Source: JADJNW01 sp964596135 (GTDB taxonomy: Bacteria > Bacteroidota > Bacteroidia > Chitinophagales > Saprospiraceae). From it: a DNA stretch of 11,210 nucleotides. The position numbers and the translations under genes are program-made. The notes beneath the pieces are model-generated. The model did no database searches. It saw nothing but the letters and a program-made list of their open reading frames with translations, and had not been told where the DNA came from. This document shows, one piece after another, positions 5,654-11,210 of this stretch (position 1 is its first letter; each line of letters opens with the position of its first letter). The DNA is taken from positions 1-11,210 of the forward strand of contig CAZQTF010000129.1 in the NCBI GenBank assembly GCA_964596135.1, in the 5' to 3' direction.

Positions 5654-6712
5654 ATGGGAAAAATGAAATTTCTGCTCTATGGAGCAAATGGCTATACCGG
5701 CAAACTCATTGCCGAACACGCGCATGAATATGGACTCACTCCCATTCTTGCCGGGCGCTCGGAAGATAAAATCCGCCCGCTTGCCCAACAGCTTGGTTAT
5801 GAATACTTAATTTTTGATCTTTCAGAAACAAAAAAGCTGGAAGAGGCGTTGCAAAAAGTGAAAGTAGTATTACATGCTGCCGGACCATTTATTTATACCG
5901 CTCGCCCGATGTTGGAAGCCTGTATTCGCAAGGGCATACACTATCTTGATATCACCGGAGAAATTCAGGTTTTTGAAATGGCTGCCAAGCTTGATAGCAT
6001 TGCCAAACAAGCGGGTATCATGCTGATGCCGGGAGTAGGATTCGACGTGGTACCCACCGATTGTTTGGCAAAATTTTTAAAGCAGCAGCTACCTGATGCC
6101 GCGCACTTAAAACTCGCCTTTATTCCTTTAGGCGGGCGTTTGTCGCACGGAACGGCAATGACCATGGCTGAGGGATTGGGAAGCGGAGGCGCGATGAGGA
6201 AAAACGGTAAAATCATTAAAGTACCGATTGGTCATGATACGGTTTTGGTGCCTTATGAAAAGAAGCAATTGCTGGCGGTTTCGATTCCCTGGGGTGATGT
6301 TGCCACTGCTTTTTATACAACTGGCATCCCCAATATCACAACTTACACTGGCATGAAACCTTCTACTTATAAATGGCTGAAATGGCAAAAATATTTCAAC
6401 TGGTTCCTGCGATTGCCGCTTATAAAAGCTTATGTGAAAAATAAAATAAAACAACGCCCCGCCGGACCCTCCACCGAAGAATTAATTACCTCTAAAACGA
6501 TTGTTTGGGGCCAGGCAAGTAATGAGTATAACAAAAAGCAAGCCATGTTAATAGTTCCTAACGGGTATCTGCTGACGGTAAAAACTGCTTTAATTATAAC
6601 TAAAAAAGTTCTGGAAGGAAATTTTGCAACCGGCTTCCAAACGCCCGCTGGCGTTTTCGGCGCTGATTTGATCACAAATGAAGTGGAGGGTGTTGTAAGA
6701 GAAATGTTATGA
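5654..6712 (+). CDS. Saccharopine dehydrogenase-like NAD(P)-dependent oxidoreductase
   Basis: The 352-residue protein opens with a Rossmann fold, FLLYGANGYTGKLIAEH (6-22), with the dinucleotide loop GANGYTGK (10-17), and AGR (33-35) after the second strand, where an Arg suggests NADPH. HAAGPF (74-79), HYLDITGE (96-103), GVGFDVVPTD (127-136) and SHGTAMTMAEGLGSGG (164-179) are conserved in the saccharopine dehydrogenase-like family, as is the C-terminal GFQTPAGVFGADLI (327-340). This family includes true lysine-pathway enzymes but also the mycobacterial trans-acting enoyl reductase of phthiocerol lipid synthesis, and the short length with a GHGTAxT-type segment fits the latter non-lysine branch better. 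It follows the LuxE-like gene by one base, which supports a lipid or acyl substrate over lysine metabolism (inference). ATG 5654 is used; ATG 5663 is possible. No membrane segment is clear. Confidence 0.75.
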   Translation: MGKMKFLLYGANGYTGKLIAEHAHEYGLTPILAGRSEDKIRPLAQQLGYEYLIFDLSETKKLEEALQKVKVVLHAAGPFIYTARPMLEACIRKGIHYLDITGEIQVFEMAAKLDSIAKQAGIMLMPGVGFDVVPTDCLAKFLKQQLPDAAHLKLAFIPLGGRLSHGTAMTMAEGLGSGGAMRKNGKIIKVPIGHDTVLVPYEKKQLLAVSIPWGDVATAFYTTGIPNITTYTGMKPSTYKWLKWQKYFNWFLRLPLIKAYVKNKIKQRPAGPSTEELITSKTIVWGQASNEYNKKQAMLIVPNGYLLTVKTALIITKKVLEGNFATGFQTPAGVFGADLITNEVEGVVREML

Positions 6713-7131
6713 TGAAGTACTGAGTTGAGCCGAAGTGCGTTCCGATTAACGGAAAATTAATTTTATATGCAATTAATGGCGTAATCGCACTTTTGTAAGT
6801 ATTTGAAAAACAACATTTTGCGAGGAGTGTTGTAATAAAAGAAGCGCTATTGCCGACTCAGTTTATACAGGTCATAAAACAGAAGTTACTTTTTTGCTTT
6901 ATAGACTGCACCTCTTTTCGTTATTTCTACTTAACTTTAGGTGATATCTGAAATTTTTTTGCTGAATAAAAGGAATACCCTATTGCTTATTTGAATAATT
7001 TATTGTAACTTTCGCAAAAAAATATTCAATGAAGATGGATGTTGTTTACCAAAGCAGAGTCGTGTATTTATGCTAAGTGGAATCATTTTGTTTTGAAATA
7101 TATTTACTTTACGATTTAAAACATTAAAAAC
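6713..7131 (+). other. Spacer of 419 bases, AT-rich, no gene seen
   Basis: All six frames are broken by stops. A weak hairpin TTCCG/CGGAA (6740-6744/6750-6754) follows the oxidoreductase gene and leads into an AT-rich tail, a poor terminator at best. Near the right end is a promoter-like pair for the next gene. A 15-codon frame at 7029-7076 (ATG to TAA) follows that promoter, but nothing shows that it is translated. Confidence 0.5.
6983..7013 (+). promoter_or_regulatory. Putative promoter of the winged-helix-like gene
   Basis: TTG (6983-6985), 20 bases, then TAACTTTC (7006-7013): the spacing is right and the -7 element differs from TAnnTTTG only at the last base. It would leave a leader of about 110 bases before the ATG at 7132. 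Confidence 0.4.
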
Positions 7132-7677
7132 ATGAAGTTAGACCAGGAAATTGAAGTATTGTCCAAATGCTATGATCTGTTAAAAGATTTGGATGACGAT
7201 GTTAAAGTAAGGGCACTGCAGTGGTTGTCCAGCAAATTTCATCTGGGGCAAACTACTCTCACTCTTGCCTCCGAAATGGCTATTGCTGCTGAGATGAACG
7301 GTGGCGCCGCACCCAAAGAAGCAAAGCCTGCTGCCCCGGCAGAAAGTGCAAAGCCTTCGGGAATTGACTCTTTCAAGTCGTTTATGGATCTTTACAAGCA
7401 TTTAAAGCCTTCTTCTGATTCTGAAAAAGCACTCGCCGCAGCCGTATTCCTGCAATTGAAAAAGGACTTGCCGGATCTGACCAGCGCTCAGGTGCAAAAA
7501 GAACTGAAACGAATTGATCAACGCGTTTCTAACATTACGCAAGCCATAAGCGCCTTGGTGAAGAAAAAGTATATGATCCAGCTTGGCAAAGAAGGATCTT
7601 CACAACAAGCCAGAAAGCGTTATAAGGTCACTCTGGAGGGCATTAAAGTGCTCGAAGACATGATCAAAAAAGGCTGA
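7132..7677 (+). CDS. Hypothetical protein with probable C-terminal winged-helix domain
   Basis: No named family is recognised with confidence. The 181-residue protein has three parts. Residues 1-38 form a helical N-terminus (LDDDVKVRALQWLSSKFHL) similar in feel to short repeats that precede DNA-binding domains in bacterial proteins of unknown role. Residues 56-77 are a low-complexity Ala/Pro/Lys/Glu linker. Residues 78-181 look like a winged helix: helices at 96-112 and 117-127 (LTSAQVQKELKRI), a recognition-like helix RVSNITQAISALVKKKY (131-147), then a two-stranded wing, MIQLGKEG and RKRYKVTLEG (148-170), and a final helix. The basic wing favours nucleic-acid binding. No signal peptide or membrane segment. 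It is a single gene with a long AT-rich upstream region and its own terminator. DNA binding and a regulatory role are inference. Confidence 0.7.
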   Translation: MKLDQEIEVLSKCYDLLKDLDDDVKVRALQWLSSKFHLGQTTLTLASEMAIAAEMNGGAAPKEAKPAAPAESAKPSGIDSFKSFMDLYKHLKPSSDSEKALAAAVFLQLKKDLPDLTSAQVQKELKRIDQRVSNITQAISALVKKKYMIQLGKEGSSQQARKRYKVTLEGIKVLEDMIKKG

Positions 7678-7703
7678 AAACAGTAAGGATTCAAAGAAAA
7701 CGG

Positions 7704-7738
7704 AGAGGGGATGCAGTCATGCACTTCCCTCTTTTTTA
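7704..7738 (+). terminator. Intrinsic terminator shared by convergent genes, inside the 3' end of the minus CDS
   Basis: AGAGGG (7704-7709) pairs with CCCTCT (7727-7732) and TGCA (7712-7715) with TGCA (7720-7723) around a GTCA loop, followed by a T-run (7732-7737). It terminates the upstream + gene. The minus gene's stop codon (7717-7719) lies in the stem-loop, and on that strand the hairpin is followed by a T-rich stretch (complement of 7693-7701), so it may work in both directions. Confidence 0.8.
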
Positions 7739-8865
7739 TTTAGTTGCCATGTGACAATCCCGCCTTCCAAATTGAATAAATTATCAAATTTCTTTATAGA
7801 TTTTAATAGTTTTATTGCCTCTCTACTTCTTTTTCCGCTCTGACAGTAAATAATTACCGGCTTGTTCTTTTGAATTTGGCTGACGTTTTCGGCTATTTTT
7901 GCCAAAGGTATCCATGCTCCGCCGAGATTAAAAGCTGTATGTTCATCCATTTCCCGAACGTCAATTAATTGAAAATCAATATTTTTTATTTGCATTTCCT
8001 GGAATTGCTGAACACTTATGGATGGAATTTCGGTTGTTTGGATGGGATTGCAGAATGTTTCATAATCAATCAGCTCAGTAATCGGAAATTCATGTTTTTT
8101 TCTGATTTTTAAGATGTGTACATCAAGAAAAGCGGTATCCATTACCAATAATTTACCTGCCAGTGCTTCGCCGACACCAGCTATGATCTTGATCACCTCA
8201 TTTGCCTGCAAAGTGCCGATGATACCCGGCAGCACGCCCAGCACGCCTGCCTCGGCACAGCTGGGCACCGCGTCGGGTGGAGGTGGAGTAGGGTAGAGAT
8301 CGCGATAATTGGGGCTACGTGTGCCATTCGGGAGAGGAAAATTAAACACGGCTACCTGTCCTTCAAACTTAAAGATGGAGGCATATACGTTGATTTTACC
8401 ACTCAGCACGCACGCGTCATTCACCAGATAGCGGGTAGGAAAATTATCCGTCCCATCGGCTATAATATCATAATTTTGGAAAAGCTTCAGCGCATTATCT
8501 GCCGTAAGAAACATCGGGTATGTTTCAATTTGAATATGCGAATTTAATGCCTGCAGCCGGGCTTTAGCTGCTTCTGCTTTGAGTTGCCCAACATCTTCCA
8601 GGGTATAGAGCACCTGCCGATGGAGATTGCTGGCGTCCACACGGTCGCCATCCACAATACCGATTGTGCCCACGCCCGCTGCCGCCAAATATAACAACAA
8701 TGAGCTTCCCAGCCCCCCGGCGCCTACAACCAGCACCCGCGCCGCCTTGAGTCGCTGTTGCCCTGCCCAGCCAATTTCCGGCAACGTTAAATGCCGGGCA
8801 TATAGCGTCATTTCCTCTGGTGAAAATGAAAGCGGTGTATCCGGTGCTTGGTTTAAATCATTCAT
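7717..8865 (-). CDS. moeB: E1-like sulfur-carrier adenylyltransferase with rhodanese domain (MoeB/ThiF/HesA family), zinc cysteines absent
   Basis: The 382-residue protein joins an E1-like domain (about 10-260) to a rhodanese (about 284-378), the layout of human MOCS3/yeast Uba4. It should adenylate the C-terminal glycine of a small carrier (MoaD or ThiS) and load it with sulfur for molybdopterin, thiamine or related synthesis. Seen: YARHLTLPEIG (22-32), ATP loop GAGGLG (48-53), DGDRVDASNLHRQ (72-84), catalytic-region Asp in DGTDNFPTRY (137-146), PSCAEAGVLGVLPG (201-214) with crossover-loop Cys203, and the rhodanese active loop CQSGKRS (341-347) with Cys341. Odd: the two CxxC zinc pairs of MoeB/ThiF are missing. 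The first site reads PNYRDLYP (185-192), where PCYRCLFP-like is usual; the second reads EFPITE (259-264), where CPVC is usual. No moa/thi genes adjoin, so MoeB or ThiF partnership is open. Its stop lies in a shared terminator. Confidence 0.85.
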   Translation of the reverse strand: MNDLNQAPDTPLSFSPEEMTLYARHLTLPEIGWAGQQRLKAARVLVVGAGGLGSSLLLYLAAAGVGTIGIVDGDRVDASNLHRQVLYTLEDVGQLKAEAAKARLQALNSHIQIETYPMFLTADNALKLFQNYDIIADGTDNFPTRYLVNDACVLSGKINVYASIFKFEGQVAVFNFPLPNGTRSPNYRDLYPTPPPPDAVPSCAEAGVLGVLPGIIGTLQANEVIKIIAGVGEALAGKLLVMDTAFLDVHILKIRKKHEFPITELIDYETFCNPIQTTEIPSISVQQFQEMQIKNIDFQLIDVREMDEHTAFNLGGAWIPLAKIAENVSQIQKNKPVIIYCQSGKRSREAIKLLKSIKKFDNLFNLEGGIVTWQLNKKEGSA

Positions 8866-8932
8866 TATCAGTGTTTTTTGTCTCGGAAAAACTTTTTATT
8901 GAAAAAAATTTTAAGATAAAGTCAAATCATTG

Positions 8933-9091
8933 TAAATTTGATGTCAGGTAAGTCTGTTTTTTCAGTTGCCTTCAGTTTGCTGTAAAAAGCAACAATCGGT
9001 ACGCGATCTCGGTTCTATAAGAATAAATGAGTGATTAATCGGTTTTTGGGATAGCCTCTCTCCGGAAGTTCTTGGAGGGGGGCATTTTTTT
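8933..9091 (+). ncRNA. Candidate small RNA (orphan promoter-terminator unit)
   Basis: A -7-like TAAATTTG (8933-8940) with only a weak TTTT (8909-8912) at -33 distance is followed, 110 bases later, by a good intrinsic terminator (9054-9091). No + strand gene lies between them, so the terminator has no other obvious user. The predicted transcript, about 8946-9091, would be about 145 nt. It contains a hairpin at 8975-8993 (GTTTGCT with AGCAAC, loop GTAAAA) and a direct repeat TTCAGTT (8961-8967, 8971-8977). It reads antisense to the moeB 5' side only upstream of the promoter. No known RNA class is recognised; the 6S-type RNA of Bacteroidota is one idea to test. Speculative. Confidence 0.3.
9054..9091 (+). 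terminator. Strong orphan intrinsic terminator
   Basis: GCCTCTCTCC (9054-9063) pairs with GGAGGGGGGC (9074-9083), ten pairs including two G-T, with a 10-base loop and then A plus seven T (9085-9091). Read on the minus strand it lacks a T-run, so it works only on + transcripts, yet the nearest upstream + gene ends at 7677 behind its own terminator. Confidence 0.75.
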
Positions 9092-9179
9092 AGGGGTGAA
9101 GTGTAAAAGCAGAGATTTGAAAAATTGAAATGAGAAAATTGAGTTTTTCTTGCCAGCTATTTATCTCTATGAAGGCAGT

Positions 9180-9212
9180 AAGCGTCCTACGGATTAAAGC
9201 CGTAGGACGCTT
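9180..9212. repeat. Perfect 13-bp inverted repeat (REP-like hairpin)
   Basis: AAGCGTCCTACGG (counting from the A at 9180; 12-bp core 9181-9192) and CCGTAGGACGCT (9200-9211) plus T9212 form an uninterrupted stem with the 7-base loop ATTAAAG. It lies 35 bases after the acs stop codon. Neither strand has a proper T-run after it (only TTT on +), so it is not a textbook terminator. It could protect the acs mRNA 3' end or be one copy of a dispersed palindromic repeat. Confidence 0.7.
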
Positions 9213-9246
9213 TGATTGGTCTGGCGCAGAGCAGTCTGGATCGTAT

Positions 9247-11160
9247 TCAGAGCATCCCAAATCCCGCACCGCTTTTAATTTCCTCCACTACTTCAGGATT
9301 GAGCAGAGTAGAGGTATCACCAAGGCTGTCGGTTTCGCCGGCGGCTACCTTGCGTAGGATGCGACGCATGATCTTACCGGAGCGCGTTTTGGGCAAACCG
9401 GAAACCACCTGAATTTTGTCAGGCTTGGCAATCGGACCGATTTCCTTGGTCACCACGTCGAGAATTTCTTTGCGGAAAGCCTCATCATTAGCTATGGGTT
9501 CGGATACAATAATATAAGCGTAAATGCCCTGCCCTTTGATGTCGTGCGGATAACCAACGACGGCAGATTCCACTACATTCGGATGCAAATTGATGGCATT
9601 TTCTACTTCAGCAGTGCCAATGCGGTGACCGGAGACGTTCATCACGTCGTCCACACGACCAATGATGCGGTAATTGCCCTGTGCATCGCGGCGGGCGCCG
9701 TCGCCGGTGAAGTATTTATTGTCAAATGTAGAAAAGTAAGTCAACCGGGCGCGCTCATGGTCGCCATAAGTAGTACGGATCATCGAGGGCCAGGGATATT
9801 GAATGCAGAGCATTCCTTCCACATCATTTTCCAGAATTTCGTTGCCATTGGCATCTACCAAAACAGGCTGTACGCCTGGCAATGGAAGCGTAGCATAGCA
9901 AGGCTTCAAAGGCGTGATGTGCGCCAAAGGTGAAATCATGATGCCACCTGTTTCGGTTTGCCACCAGGTATCTACAATAGGGCAATTACCCTTGCCAATT
10001 TTCTCGTGATACCAGCGCCAGGCTTCTTCATTGATAGGCTCGCCCACGCTGCCAAGCACTTTGAGCGTGCTTAGATCGTGCCCTTCAGTGTATTTGTTGC
10101 CCATTGCCTGCAAGGCACGAATGGCAGTCGGCGCGGTGTAGAAATGCGTCACTTTGTATTTTTCACAAATTTGCCAAAAACGACTGGCGTCTGGATAGGT
10201 GGGGACGCCTTCAAACATGATGGTGGTAGCGCCCGCCAATAGCGGACCATACACGATGTAGGAATGACCGGTGATCCAACCGATGTCCGCTGTACACCAG
10301 TAGATATCGCCAGAGTCGTACTGAAAGACGTTCTCAAAAGTAAATTTGGTATAAATCATGTAACCGCCACAAGTGTGCACTACACCTTTGGGCTTGCCGG
10401 TAGAGCCGGAAGTGTAAAGAATAAAAAGTGTATCCTCTGAGTCCATTTCTTCGGCGGGGCAGTCGTCGCTTTGATGGTCCACTACATCGTGCCACCATTG
10501 GTCGCGCCCTTGGATCATAGTTACTTCTTTATCTTTAGCGTTTTGCTGCACCAGCACAATTTCCACGCTGTTGCAATCCATGGCAATAGCTTCGTCCACA
10601 ATGGTTTTAACCGGAATGTGCTTTGGGCCGCGATCGTTGTAATCGGAACAAATCACCATTTTGCAACTTGCATCCTTAATCCGATCCGCAAGCGCATGCG
10701 CCGAGAAGCCAGCAAATACGACCGAATGAATCGCGCCGATACGCGCACAGGCAAGCACGCCAATTGCCAGTTCGGGCACCATTGGCATATAAAAGCACAC
10801 ACGGTCTCCTTTTTGAATGCCTAAAGCTTTCAGGGCATTGGCGGTTTTGCACACTTCGGCGTGAAGTTGGCGATAGGTGTAGGTTTTATGCGGTTGGTTG
10901 GGATTGTTAGGCTCCCAGATAATGGCGGTTTGGTCGCCTCGCGTTTCCAGGTGTCGGTCGAGCGCGTTTTCAGTAATATTGAGTTTACCGTTAATAAACC
11001 ATTTCACATCGAGCGTCCGAAAATCCCATTCCAGTACTTTGTCCCATTTCTTGCGCCATTGAAATGTTTCCGCCTGTTCTGCCCAGAAGTTTTCGGGATT
11101 TTCCACACTTTTTTTGTAAGCAGTCTGATATTCTTCAAAAGTTTTAATGCGTAATGTCAT
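9247..11160 (-). CDS. acs: Acetyl-CoA synthetase (acetate-CoA ligase, AMP-forming)
   Basis: This 637-residue cytoplasmic enzyme makes acetyl-CoA from acetate, ATP and CoA via acetyl-AMP, letting the cell use or recycle acetate. All core motifs of the adenylate-forming superfamily are present: YTSGSTGKPKGVVHT (249-263), ADIGWITGHSYIVYGPL (291-307), VDTWWQTETGG (396-406), YFTGDGARRD (483-492), GRVDDVMNVSGHRIGTAEVE (501-520), and PKTRSGKIMRR (590-600). Trp400 corresponds to Trp414 of Salmonella Acs, which limits the pocket to acetate. Lys596 corresponds to Salmonella Lys609, needed for adenylation and the site of regulatory acetylation; no acetyltransferase or deacetylase gene is in view. Length agrees with the family (E. 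coli 652). The ATG at 11160 gives the normal N-terminus (FEEYQTAYKKSVENPENFW). It is single-gene here, with about 50 upstream bases in the window and no clear TAnnTTTG promoter. Confidence 0.96.
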   Translation of the reverse strand: MTLRIKTFEEYQTAYKKSVENPENFWAEQAETFQWRKKWDKVLEWDFRTLDVKWFINGKLNITENALDRHLETRGDQTAIIWEPNNPNQPHKTYTYRQLHAEVCKTANALKALGIQKGDRVCFYMPMVPELAIGVLACARIGAIHSVVFAGFSAHALADRIKDASCKMVICSDYNDRGPKHIPVKTIVDEAIAMDCNSVEIVLVQQNAKDKEVTMIQGRDQWWHDVVDHQSDDCPAEEMDSEDTLFILYTSGSTGKPKGVVHTCGGYMIYTKFTFENVFQYDSGDIYWCTADIGWITGHSYIVYGPLLAGATTIMFEGVPTYPDASRFWQICEKYKVTHFYTAPTAIRALQAMGNKYTEGHDLSTLKVLGSVGEPINEEAWRWYHEKIGKGNCPIVDTWWQTETGGIMISPLAHITPLKPCYATLPLPGVQPVLVDANGNEILENDVEGMLCIQYPWPSMIRTTYGDHERARLTYFSTFDNKYFTGDGARRDAQGNYRIIGRVDDVMNVSGHRIGTAEVENAINLHPNVVESAVVGYPHDIKGQGIYAYIIVSEPIANDEAFRKEILDVVTKEIGPIAKPDKIQVVSGLPKTRSGKIMRRILRKVAAGETDSLGDTSTLLNPEVVEEIKSGAGFGML

Positions 11161-11210
11161 GACAGATAGAGTTTGGGTGTAATTGGTAAATATTTGGATT
11201 TTTAGAAAAA

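Noticed and set aside
7029..7076. A 15-codon frame in the leader of the winged-helix-like gene, possible leader peptide
   Set aside because: No codon bias toward one amino acid, no alternative hairpins around it, and no conservation data; a chance frame of this size is expected.
9181..9211. The perfect hairpin read as the acs terminator
   Set aside because: On the acs strand the stem is followed by TACTGCC rather than a T-run, so it does not meet the usual intrinsic terminator pattern; kept as a repeat instead.
9544..9933. A 129-codon + frame inside acs
   Set aside because: Acs on the minus strand has every family motif through this region; the + frame is a shadow.
1..11210. CRISPR arrays, tRNA or rRNA genes, complete insertion sequences, defence or toxin-antitoxin operons
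   Set aside because: No spaced direct repeats, no cloverleaf-like segments, no transposase and no recognisable defence domains were found; the integrase remnant is the only mobile-element trace.

Overview
The window comes from a member of the Bacteroidota. Evidence: a gliding-motility gldC gene, several promoters of the TAnnTTTG (-7) type used by this phylum, a short SRP RNA, and proteins whose closest remembered relatives are in Saprospiraceae/Chitinophagales-like lineages (the family-level placement is inference). It is mostly ordinary chromosomal housekeeping DNA with a few oddities at the gene borders.

Left part (1-1130): the 3' part of a tyrosine recombinase gene enters on the minus strand but is cut off at about position 328, before its first catalytic arginine, right where the promoter of gldC (+) begins. 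After gldC comes the signal recognition particle RNA with its own promoter and T-run terminator, then about 190 bases of spacer with promoter-like elements.

Central metabolism block (1132-4121): a small transaldolase (+) ending in a strong hairpin terminator; a convergent uridine phosphorylase (-); then, divergent from it, a two-gene + unit of an ArsC/Spx-like thioredoxin-fold protein and the oxygen-dependent coproporphyrinogen III oxidase HemF. HemF overlaps tail-to-tail with a small lipoprotein gene (-).

Lipid-like pair (4660-6712): a LuxE-type acyl-adenylating protein and a saccharopine-dehydrogenase-like NAD(P) oxidoreductase, one base apart and surely co-transcribed. Together they suggest activation and reduction of an acyl or similar carboxylate, substrate unknown. 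A 419-base AT-rich spacer follows, then a gene of unknown function (7132-7677) with a probable winged-helix C-terminus.

Right part (7717-11160, all minus strand): a MoeB/ThiF-type E1-like adenylyltransferase fused to a rhodanese, with all four usual zinc cysteines replaced, and acetyl-CoA synthetase. The 381 bases between them hold a good + strand terminator with no + gene upstream of it (a possible small RNA) and a perfect 13-bp palindrome. No CRISPR array, tRNA, rRNA or complete mobile element is seen. No clearly new multi-gene system is evident; the best leads are the orphan-terminator transcript, the LuxE/reductase pair and the zinc-less E1 enzyme.
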